A stretch of 21,234 bases of DNA. Origin: Alphaproteobacteria bacterium MarineAlpha3_Bin3 (lineage in GTDB: Bacteria > Pseudomonadota > Alphaproteobacteria > Rhodospirillales > Casp-alpha2). Where the stretch lies: NCBI GenBank assembly GCA_002938075.1, contig PTLK01000011.1, positions 1 to 21,234 of the forward strand, in the 5' to 3' direction. Positions within the stretch are counted from its first letter, which is position 1, and the number at the start of each line of letters is the position of its first letter. The notes beneath the pieces were generated by a model. The model saw nothing but the letters and a program-made list of their open reading frames with translations, was not told the DNA's origin and made no database searches. Below, piece after piece: positions 1 through 6,860 of this stretch. Both the position numbers and the translations under genes were made by a program.

Positions 1-312
1 AGGGTCAAGAAGAACCGCAAGGGGCATTACGTTCTCATGAACATCGACGCGCCCGCCGAAGCGATCAAGGAAATGGAGCGCCAGATGCACATCAACGAGG
101 ACGTCATTCGTCACCTGACGACTCGCGTCGACGAGTTCGAGGAAGGCCCCTCGGCCGTTCTTAAGGCCAAGGAACGCGGCGACGACCGGGGACGGCGCCC
201 CGGCCGCGATGAGGGCTACGAAAAACGCCCGTTCTTCGACAAAGGCCCCGACGATAAGGACGCCAAGGCCGGCAAAGCCAGGGACGATAAAGCCAAAGGA
301 GGTGACGAATGA
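1..312 (+). CDS. rpsF: 30S ribosomal protein bS6, 3'-terminal part
   Basis: The frame is open from base 1 and its start codon lies outside the window, so only the last 103 residues are visible. They cover the C-terminal part of the bS6 fold (VKKNRKGHYVLMNID, then EAIKEMERQMHINEDVIRHL), followed by a charged Lys/Asp/Arg/Gly-rich tail of about 55 residues. Such tails are common in alphaproteobacterial bS6. bS6 binds the central domain of 16S rRNA together with bS18. The stop codon overlaps the start of the next gene (ATGA at 309-312), so the two are probably translationally coupled. The identity rests on sequence recognition plus the adjoining bS18 gene. Confidence 0.93.
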   Translation, partial: RVKKNRKGHYVLMNIDAPAEAIKEMERQMHINEDVIRHLTTRVDEFEEGPSAVLKAKERGDDRGRRPGRDEGYEKRPFFDKGPDDKDAKAGKARDDKAKGGDE

Positions 313-593
313 CCCCCGCGCGCACTGGCGGCGGCAGGTCCGGCGGATCCGGCGGGCCCGGCGGACCGAAGCGGCATTCTTTTTTCCGCCGCCGTAAATC
401 CTGTCCCTTTGCCGGGCCCAAGGCCCCGAAGATCGATTACAAGGACGTCAAGCTGTTGTCCCGCTTCACCTCGGAGCGCGGCAAGATCATGCCCAGCCGC
501 ATCACCGCCGTTTCGGCCAAGAAACAGCGCGAATTGGCCCGGGCTATCAAGAAGGCCCGTTTCCTAGCCCTGATTCCCTATATCATCAAGTAG
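309..593 (+). CDS. rpsR: 30S ribosomal protein bS18
   Basis: The gene encodes 94 residues. The first ~25 are a Gly/Pro/Arg-rich extension. The bS18 core follows, with FRRRKSCPF near residues 26-34, the segment IDYKDVKLLSRFTSERGKI, and the closing AKKQRELARAIKKARFLALI region. bS18 sits beside bS6 on the small-subunit platform. The ATG lies inside the rpsF stop (4-base overlap), and a GGAGGTGA Shine-Dalgarno-like stretch ends just upstream (about 299-306), which supports this start. The order rpsF-rpsR-membrane protein-rplI is typical of Alphaproteobacteria. The core is complete and shows no lesions. Confidence 0.97.
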   Translation: MTPARTGGGRSGGSGGPGGPKRHSFFRRRKSCPFAGPKAPKIDYKDVKLLSRFTSERGKIMPSRITAVSAKKQRELARAIKKARFLALIPYIIK

Positions 594-648
594 GCCGGAG
601 AAACGGCGGCCCAGGCGCGCCTTGCCGGGACGGCGTAAGGAGAACCCC

Positions 649-1629
649 ATGCCCAAGGAAACGCTGATCGCCATCGGCGCCGGCGTTCTGAGCGCCATTT
701 TGGCGACCGCCTTCCTGAGCCGGGCGCCGGGGGCGCTGTTTTTCGTCTATCTGGCGTCCTTGCCCCTATTCATGGCCGGGCTGGCCTTGGGCCCGAAAGC
801 CGGGATGATCAGTAGCGCCGTCGGATTCATGGCCGTCGGGCTGGTCGGCGGCAGCCTGTCGGCCGGGGTGTTCGGATTGATGCAGGCCCTTCCGGCGTGG
901 ATGATCGTCAGGCAGATGCTGTTGCAAAGGCCGGCGGGTGTGGGTCCCGGCCCCGAGTCCGGCCAGGGGGCAGCCATCGAATGGTACCCCCCCGGCGACA
1001 TGTTGTGCTGGCTGACGATGCTGGCGGCGGGGATGTTGGTGTTCATGGCCGTGGCGGCGGCCGGTGAAAACGGCCTGTCGGCCCTGGTGGCGCTGAACCT
1101 AGACCAAATCCTGCAATCCATCGCGCCGCAGATGGACCCGGGGCGCCTGGAAGCCACGGTCGGCATCATGGCGCCCCTGTTTCCGGGTGCCGCCGGTGTG
1201 TCGTGGCTGTTGATGATCATCGTCAACGTCTCCCTGGCCCAGGGACTTCTGGTCAAGTGGGGCCATAACCTGAGGCCTTCCCCGGTCTACGGCACCCTGC
1301 AACTGCCGCAATGGATGTCTTGGCCGTTGGTCGGATCGGCGGTATTGGCGTTGCTGGGAACGGGGGAAATGGAGTATACCGGCCGCAACCTGGCGATAAT
1401 CCTGGCAGTGCCGTACTTTTTCCTGGGCCTAACGGTGTTTCATGCCTGGGCCCATCGGGTTTCCTTCACCGGTACGGTGCTGGTGTTTTTCTACCTGATG
1501 CTGGTGATTTGGGGATGGTCGGCGCTGATGGTGGCCGGCATCGGCGTCATCGAACAATGGACCGGCCTTAGCCGGCGCATGGCCGGGGTTGACGAAAACG
1601 GGCCGCCGCAAAGTAACGACAACGATTAA
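649..1629 (+). CDS. DUF2232 family integral membrane protein
   Basis: The gene encodes 326 residues from ATG 649, which has AAGGAG at 637-642 at good spacing. A TTG at 622 is in frame but lies upstream of that site and is less likely. The protein is strongly hydrophobic, with about eight predicted membrane segments: two or three in the first ~90 residues, one around the MLCWLTMLAAGMLVFMAV stretch, one around VSWLLMIIVNVSLAQGLL, and several closely spaced ones in the last ~110 residues. The tail is short and polar. Placement between rpsR and rplI is the usual position of DUF2232 proteins in Alphaproteobacteria. The molecular function is unknown, and transport or envelope roles are only suggested by topology. 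Confidence 0.85.
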   Translation: MPKETLIAIGAGVLSAILATAFLSRAPGALFFVYLASLPLFMAGLALGPKAGMISSAVGFMAVGLVGGSLSAGVFGLMQALPAWMIVRQMLLQRPAGVGPGPESGQGAAIEWYPPGDMLCWLTMLAAGMLVFMAVAAAGENGLSALVALNLDQILQSIAPQMDPGRLEATVGIMAPLFPGAAGVSWLLMIIVNVSLAQGLLVKWGHNLRPSPVYGTLQLPQWMSWPLVGSAVLALLGTGEMEYTGRNLAIILAVPYFFLGLTVFHAWAHRVSFTGTVLVFFYLMLVIWGWSALMVAGIGVIEQWTGLSRRMAGVDENGPPQSNDND

Positions 1630-1669
1630 CCGGGCCACCGGCCCGCCATGTGCTTAAGGAGCGAAAACG

Positions 1670-2440
1670 ATGGAAGTCATTCTGCTGGAACGGATTGAAA
1701 AGCTCGGTCAGATGGGCGACGTGGTGAAGGTCAAGTCCGGCTACGCGCGCAATTACCTGCTGCCCCAGAAAAAGGCCCTGCGCGCCACCGACGCCAACAA
1801 GCAGCATTTCGAGGTGCAACGCCCCCAGCTTGAGGTCGCCAACCTTGAACACCGCGCCGAAGCCGAGAAAGTGGGCAAGAAACTGAAAAGGCTTTCCGTG
1901 GTCATGGTCCGCCAGGCCGGCGAGGCGGGACAGCTTTACGGCTCCGTTAACGCCCGCGACATTTCCACCGCCGTCACCGAAGCCGGTTTCGCCATCACCC
2001 GCCAACAGGTCGAGCTCAATAAGCCGATCAAGGCGTTGGGCCTGCATCCGGTCCGGGTGTCGCTGCACCCCGAAATCGGCGTCGAGGTCATCGCCAACGT
2101 CGCCCGCTCCCAGGACGAGGCCAAGGTCCAGGCCAAGACCGGCAAGGCCTTCGTCAGCACCGAGGAGCAGGAAGCCCCGGCCCCCGAGGCCGCCCACGAG
2201 GCCGGTGCCAAGACGGGTGCCAAGAAAGCAACCGACGCCAAGAAGGGGGCTAAGGCGGCCGCCGATCAGGACCAGACGACCATGGCGGCCGAGGAAGCGG
2301 CCAACGAAGCGGTGAGCGAACAAGCCGAGAAAATTTTCGAGGAAGGCGCCGCGCCCGAGCCCGAGAACGAAGAGACGGCCGCCGACGCGGACGGCGAGGC
2401 CCCGGACGAGAACGGCGAGGCGGAGAAAAAATCTAAATAA
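1670..2440 (+). CDS. rplI: 50S ribosomal protein bL9 with long acidic C-terminal tail
   Basis: The gene encodes 256 residues from ATG 1670, with AAGGAG at 1656-1661. Residues 1-50 form the bL9 N-terminal domain (MEVILLERIEKLGQMGDVV, then GYARNYLLPQKKA). A connecting helix follows, and the C-terminal rRNA-binding domain runs to about residue 148 (LYGSVNARDI, LHPVRVSLHPEIGVEV). bL9 binds 23S rRNA near the base of the L1 stalk and affects frame maintenance. Ordinary bL9 is about 150 residues, and many alphaproteobacterial versions reach about 190. Here roughly 100 further residues are Ala/Glu/Lys/Asp-rich and probably disordered. The tail has no lesions and ends in a Lys-rich sequence. Confidence 0.96.
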   Translation: MEVILLERIEKLGQMGDVVKVKSGYARNYLLPQKKALRATDANKQHFEVQRPQLEVANLEHRAEAEKVGKKLKRLSVVMVRQAGEAGQLYGSVNARDISTAVTEAGFAITRQQVELNKPIKALGLHPVRVSLHPEIGVEVIANVARSQDEAKVQAKTGKAFVSTEEQEAPAPEAAHEAGAKTGAKKATDAKKGAKAAADQDQTTMAAEEAANEAVSEQAEKIFEEGAAPEPENEETAADADGEAPDENGEAEKKSK

Positions 2441-2552
2441 ATCAAAAGCTTATTTAGGAGTTACAGCGGCGAATCGAAGCGGCGCGGCGTTTTTATTTTT
2501 GCCAACTCGGGCCGTCCCGATGTATCCTTGCCTTCAAGCTGCTTGCCGAAAT

Positions 2553-2605
2553 CCCGATTGGGGGATCGGGAGAAGGGCGTGGAAAACGCCCGCATCCGGG
2601 AGGAG
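2553..2605 (+). promoter_or_regulatory. Leader with competing hairpins before the cfa pseudogene
   Basis: Three small stems can be drawn. CCCGAT 2553-2558 pairs with ATCGGG 2565-2570. GGGCGT 2575-2580 pairs with ACGCCC 2586-2591 across a GGAAA loop. CCCG 2589-2592 can instead pair with CGGG 2597-2600, which would melt the second stem and cover the start of the Shine-Dalgarno sequence GGGAGGAG (2598-2605). This arrangement could act as a translational switch. No known riboswitch class is recognised, and short G+C-rich stems arise often by chance in such a genome. The rest of the 2441-2615 gap shows only an A+T palindrome at 2434-2456 and a T-rich stretch near 2490-2500. Confidence 0.25.
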
Positions 2606-2615
2606 TTTGCAGGCA

Positions 2616-3859
2616 ATGTTGGTGTCGCATTTGCTGAACCGCCTGATCCGGGTGGGGTCGCTGAGCGTCATCAATGCTTACGGCCATACCCACCTTTTCG
2701 AGGGGTCCGAGGGCCCCGCCGTCACCGCGCGCCTTCACGACAGGGCCCTCCACCACCGGTTGTTCACCAACCCATCCCTGGCCTTGGGCGAAGCCAACAC
2801 CAACGGCACCCTGACCGTTAAGGACGCGGACCTTTATGATTTCCTCGACCTGTTCGGCCGCAACATGGAGCTTTCGGGCCTTTCGCACCTAAAGGGGACC
2901 ACCGGGTGGATCAATTGGCTGCTGCGCCGGTTGCAGCAATGGAACACGGCCGGCTGGTCGCGCTTCAACGCCGCCCGTCATTACGACTTGTCCGGGGACC
3001 TTTACGATCTGTTCCTTGACGCCGATAAGCAATATTCCTGCGCTTATTTCCCCACCCCCGGCACCGGCCTGGACGAGGCCCAAGAGGCGAAAAAGCGCCT
3101 CATCGCCGCCAAGCTGATTTTGGAACCGGGGCACAAGGTATTGGATATCGGCTCCGGTTGGGGGGGCATGGCGATCTATCTGGCCCGCGAGACCGGCGCC
3201 GACGTCACCGGCCTGACGCTGTCGGCCGAGCAGTTGAAGGTGTCCCGGTAATGGGCCCGAGACGCCGGATTGTCGGACCGGGTCCGGTTTCATCTCCGCG
3301 ACTACCGGAATCAGACCGGCGTCTTCGACCGCATCGTCTCGGTGGGCATGTTCGAACACGTCGGCATCGACCATTTCGGGAAGTATTTCTTGCAAGTGCG
3401 CGACCTCTTGACCGCCGACGGGGTGGCGCTGGTGCACACCATCGGCCGCGTCGACGGTCCCCGGTCACCGATCCCTGGATCCGCAAATATGTCTTCCCCG
3501 GCGGCTATATCCCGGCGCTGTCGGAAATCATGCCGGCGATCGAGTAAACCGGGCTTTGGACCACCGATATCGAGATCCTGCGGCTGCATTACGCCGAAAC
3601 GCTGCGCCACTGGCGCCAGCGTTTCAAGGCCAACAGGGAAAAGGCCGTCGTCCTTTACGACGAGCGGTTCTTCCGCCTGTGGGAGTATTATCTGGCAATC
3701 AGCGAAATCGGTTTCCGCTATCTCGATACCACCGTCTTCCAGATCCAGATCGCCAGGTCCCAGGACGCGGTGCCGCTGACCCGCGATTACATGACCCGGT
3801 TGGAGGAGACCGCGGGCCGGCCGAAAACGACTCGGGCCGACAGCTCACGGGCGGCCTGA
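2616..3859 (+). pseudogene. cfa: Cyclopropane-fatty-acyl-phospholipid synthase, inactivated
   Basis: Intact relatives transfer a methylene group from S-adenosylmethionine to unsaturated acyl chains of membrane phospholipids. The start is ATG 2616 with GGGAGGAG at 2598-2605. The frame runs through the N-terminal domain, the HYDLSGDLYDLF and QYSCAYF motifs and the SAM-binding VLDIGSGWGG, then meets TAA at 3249-3251 (codon 212). The same frame continues past it with AGLSDRVRFHLRDYR and SVGMFEHVG. Near 3455-3470 homology moves to another frame, consistent with loss of one base by CCCCGG. That frame carries PWIRKYVFPGGYIPALSEI, a second TAA at 3545-3547, then LHYAETLRHW and the end at TGA 3857-3859. 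Repaired, the protein would be about 414 residues, a normal length. Three lesions make an active enzyme very unlikely, though sequencing error could explain one of them. Confidence 0.9.
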
Positions 3860-3959
3860 GTAGACTCCCCGCCATGGCGTTCGCCTTATACACAGAAATC
3901 GTCCCTTATCCCCGCTATTCTCTCTGGCCCGCCCGGGTCATTTTCCCTAGCTTCGCCAG

Positions 3960-5480
3960 ATGGCGACGACAACGGCAACAACCCCCTCGGGGGACCTCGA
4001 CGGCGGCGGAGACACCACTCAGGGCGGCCAGGGCTCCCACCCGTTCCGCACCATGCCCCACAACCTGGAGGCCGAAAAGGGGCTGTTGGGCGCCATTTTC
4101 ATCAACAACCGCGCCTACGAGACGGTCTCGGACTTCCTCAGGCCCGAGCATTTCGCCTATGCCCAGCACGGGCGTATCTTCGAGGCCGCGGCGAAGCTGA
4201 TCGAGCGCGGCCAGATCGCCGATCCGGTGACCATGCGGCGCTTTTTCGAGGCCGACGAGAACATGACCGACATCGGCGGGCCCGCGTATCTGGCCGAACT
4301 GGCGGCCTCGGCGGTGACGGTCATCAACGCCGGCGAGTACGGCCGTCAAGTCTACGACCTTTACCTCAAGCGCGAACTGATCGGGCTCGGCGAAGACGTG
4401 GTCAACAAGGCCTACGGCGGCGAGGTCGAGGAAACAGCCACCGACCAAATCGAAACCGCCGAACAAAACCTCTATGACTTGGCCACCAAAGGCGAATACG
4501 AGGGCGGCTTCCTGCCGTTCAAGGATGCCGTCATCACCGCCATCAAGTCAGCGGAAGCCGCGCACACCCGCGAAGGCGGCCTGGCTGGGGTCGGCACCGG
4601 GTTCACCGACATGGACAAGCTGTTGGGGGGGGTCCATTCGTCCGATCTGGTGATCCTAGCCGGCCGGCCGGCCATGGGCAAGACGGCGCTGGCCACCAAC
4701 ATCGCCTACAACGCGGCCTATAACTACAGCCACAGCGAAGGCCGCGAGGGCGCCGTGGTCGGGTTCTTCTCGCTCGAGATGTCGGCCGAACAACTGGCCA
4801 GCCGCATCCTTTCCGAACAGTCCAACATCTCGTCCGACCGCATGCGCAAGGGGGAGTTGTCGAACGACGAATTCACCCGCCTCGCCGCCGCCTCCTCGAC
4901 GCTCCACAAGATACCGATCTTCATCGACGACACCCCGGCGTTGACCGTCAGCGCGCTGCGCACCCGGGCCCGGCGGCTGAAGCGCCAGCACAACCTGGGC
5001 CTCATCGTCGTCGATTACCTGCAATTGGTCGCCGCCGCCACGTCGCGCAACGACGGCCGGGTGCAGGAGGTGTCGGAAATCACCCGCGGACTGAAGACCC
5101 TGGCCAAGGAGTTGAACTTGCCGGTGCTGGCGCTATCCCAGCTTTCGCGCGCCGTCGAGCAGCGCGAACCGCCCCGCCCGCAACTCTCGGACCTGCGCGA
5201 ATCCGGGTCCATCGAACAGGACGCCGACGTGGTGATGTTCATCTTCCGCGAGGAATACTACCTGGAACGGAAAAAGCCGGGCCGACGCGGCGACGAGGAC
5301 GACATGGATTTCGACCGGCGCATGGAAAAATGGGACGATGCCAAGGCCAAGGTCGCCAATCTGGCGGATATCATCGTCGCCAAGCAGCGCCACGGCCCGA
5401 TCGGCGACATCAAGATGCTCTTCCACGGCGCTTTTACCCGTTTCGCCAATTTGGACCCGCACCACGCCCCCGAAGACTAA
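3960..5480 (+). CDS. dnaB: Replicative DNA helicase DnaB
   Basis: The gene encodes 506 residues. This hexameric 5'-3' helicase unwinds DNA at the replication fork and recruits primase. A low-complexity N-terminal extension of about 30 residues precedes the N-terminal domain (PHNLEAEKGLLGAIFINN). The RecA-like domain has Walker A GRPAMGKT with Lys241, Walker B LIVVDYLQL with Asp352, and the SQLSRAVEQR and SDLRESGSIEQDADV motifs. No intein is present. ATG 3960 lacks a clear Shine-Dalgarno sequence. The in-frame ATG at 4053 (MPHNLEAEK) is an alternative start that would remove only the extension. The 100 bases separating it from the cfa remnant show no convincing promoter. Confidence 0.97.
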   Translation: MATTTATTPSGDLDGGGDTTQGGQGSHPFRTMPHNLEAEKGLLGAIFINNRAYETVSDFLRPEHFAYAQHGRIFEAAAKLIERGQIADPVTMRRFFEADENMTDIGGPAYLAELAASAVTVINAGEYGRQVYDLYLKRELIGLGEDVVNKAYGGEVEETATDQIETAEQNLYDLATKGEYEGGFLPFKDAVITAIKSAEAAHTREGGLAGVGTGFTDMDKLLGGVHSSDLVILAGRPAMGKTALATNIAYNAAYNYSHSEGREGAVVGFFSLEMSAEQLASRILSEQSNISSDRMRKGELSNDEFTRLAAASSTLHKIPIFIDDTPALTVSALRTRARRLKRQHNLGLIVVDYLQLVAAATSRNDGRVQEVSEITRGLKTLAKELNLPVLALSQLSRAVEQREPPRPQLSDLRESGSIEQDADVVMFIFREEYYLERKKPGRRGDEDDMDFDRRMEKWDDAKAKVANLADIIVAKQRHGPIGDIKMLFHGAFTRFANLDPHHAPED

Positions 5481-5504
5481 GGGGTCGGGACGAGACGGTC
5501 TTCC

Positions 5505-6680
5505 ATGTCCACCCCGCCTGCCCCCTCCATCCCCGAAGCCCACGCCGGCGCCGTCCTGACCATCGACCTGGACGCCATCGCCGCCAATTACCGGCTGCTC
5601 GCCGATCGCCTCGACGGCGCCCAATGCGCCGCCGTGGTCAAGGCCGACGCCTACGGGCTCGGCATCGACCGCATCGCCCCGGCGCTGGCCGCCGCCGGAT
5701 GCCGGGTTTTCTTCGTCGCCCTGATCGAGGAAGGAATTCACCTGCGCCAAATCCTCAACGACACCGGCGACCCGGAACTGGTGCAGGCCGAAATCCATGT
5801 CCTCGGGGGGCTGATGGCCGGCACCGAGGAAGCCTTCGACGCCAGCCGGCTGGTCCCGGTGCTCAACAGCCTCGATGAAATCCATGACTGGCGGGCCTAT
5901 TGCCGGCAACTGGAAAGTCCGCTTCCCTGCGACCTCCATGCCGATACGGGGATGGGGCGGTTGGGGCTGCCGGCCGGCGAGGTCGACAAGCTGGTCGAGG
6001 AGCCGAGCCGCCTCGACGGCCTCAATATCCTAGAAGTGATCAGCCACCTGGCCTGCGCCGATGAACCGGACCACCCGAAAAACGGCCGCCAGTTGGAGGC
6101 CTTCCTCGACGTCTGCCTCAGGCTGCACCAGGGACAGGCGTGCTTGGCCAATTCGTCCGCCATCTTCCTGGGCCCCGAATACCACTTCGACATGGTCCGC
6201 CCGGGGGTCGCCCTTTACGGCCTCGGGCCGGTCCACGGGCAGCCCAATCCGATGGCGCAAGTGGTTAGATTACAAGGGAAAATCGCCCAAGTGCGTGACG
6301 TTGACACCCCCCAGACCGTTGGCTATGGTGCGACCCACCAGGTCGAGGGGCCGGGCCGCATCGCCACCGTGGCGGTGGGCTACGCGGACGGTTATCTCAG
6401 ATCCCTCAGCAACAAGGGGACCGGCTATGTCGGCGATACCCCGGTGCCGGTCGTGGGGCGCGTATCCATGGATCTCATTACCCTCGACGTCACCTCGATC
6501 CCCGCCCATCTTTGCCTCCCGGGCGCCTTCGTCGACCTGATCGGGCCAAATAACCCGGTCGAGCGGGTGGCCGAGGACGCCGGCACCATCGGCTACGAAA
6601 TCCTCACCGGCCTCGGGCGCCGCTACACCCGGGTCTATGTCGGCGGCGCCGGCGGCACCAGCGGCGCGGGCGGCGCCTGA
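5505..6680 (+). CDS. alr: Alanine racemase
   Basis: The gene encodes 391 residues. This PLP enzyme interconverts L- and D-alanine, supplying D-Ala for peptidoglycan in the cytoplasm. The PLP lysine is Lys46 in VVKADAYGLG. The second catalytic base is Tyr274 in TVGYGATHQ. Other family signatures are DLHADTGMGRLG, the VISHLACAD region, FDMVRPGVALYG and VGRVSMDL. The length is typical. The last ~14 residues are a Gly/Ala-rich tail. It starts 24 bases after dnaB and is probably cotranscribed with it. The dnaB-alr order, followed by the lipid ABC genes whose remnants lie downstream, is familiar in Rhodospirillales-type genomes. Confidence 0.96.
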   Translation: MSTPPAPSIPEAHAGAVLTIDLDAIAANYRLLADRLDGAQCAAVVKADAYGLGIDRIAPALAAAGCRVFFVALIEEGIHLRQILNDTGDPELVQAEIHVLGGLMAGTEEAFDASRLVPVLNSLDEIHDWRAYCRQLESPLPCDLHADTGMGRLGLPAGEVDKLVEEPSRLDGLNILEVISHLACADEPDHPKNGRQLEAFLDVCLRLHQGQACLANSSAIFLGPEYHFDMVRPGVALYGLGPVHGQPNPMAQVVRLQGKIAQVRDVDTPQTVGYGATHQVEGPGRIATVAVGYADGYLRSLSNKGTGYVGDTPVPVVGRVSMDLITLDVTSIPAHLCLPGAFVDLIGPNNPVERVAEDAGTIGYEILTGLGRRYTRVYVGGAGGTSGAGGA

Positions 6681-6683
6681 GCG

Positions 6684-6860
6684 ATGAATTTCCTGCAACC
6701 CATCGGACGGGTGTTCCTCGCCTTTCTGGCCACCGTCGGGTGCCTGGCGACCCTGGCCGCCGACGATAACCTTCACCCCTCTGAAAAAGTGTACACACCA
6801 TGGGCCGACACCATTGTTCCCCTGGCTGAATCGGCATTGCTCAAAGAGAAAACTTTATGA
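6684..6860 (+). pseudogene. MlaE-like permease N-terminal remnant in a chimeric 58-residue frame
   Basis: The frame begins four bases after the alr stop. Residues 1-26 (MNFLQPIGRVFLAFLA, then TVGCLATLAA) resemble the start of MlaE-type lipid ABC permeases, which normally follow alr in related genomes and run about 260 residues. After residue ~27 the likeness ends. The next ~31 residues (from DDNLHPSEKVY to LLKEKTL) are encoded by lower-G+C DNA and match nothing I recognise. They may be the tail of whatever gene preceded the transporter in its donor. The stop overlaps the transporter start (ATGA, 6857-6860). Alternatively the first 26 residues could be read as a signal peptide of a tiny secreted protein. 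The MlaF remnant at 9350-9447 makes the MlaE reading stronger. Confidence 0.6.

Noticed and set aside
2434..2456. A+T palindrome TAAATAA/TTATTTA at the end of rplI as a terminator
   Set aside because: The stem is only seven A-T pairs, overlaps the stop codon and has no following T-run. It would be too weak to terminate.
3249..3547. Recoding or readthrough of the TAA codons in cfa
   Set aside because: TAA is not used for selenocysteine or pyrrolysine, no recoding hairpin is evident, and a separate frameshift lies between the two codons. Pseudogene decay explains all three.
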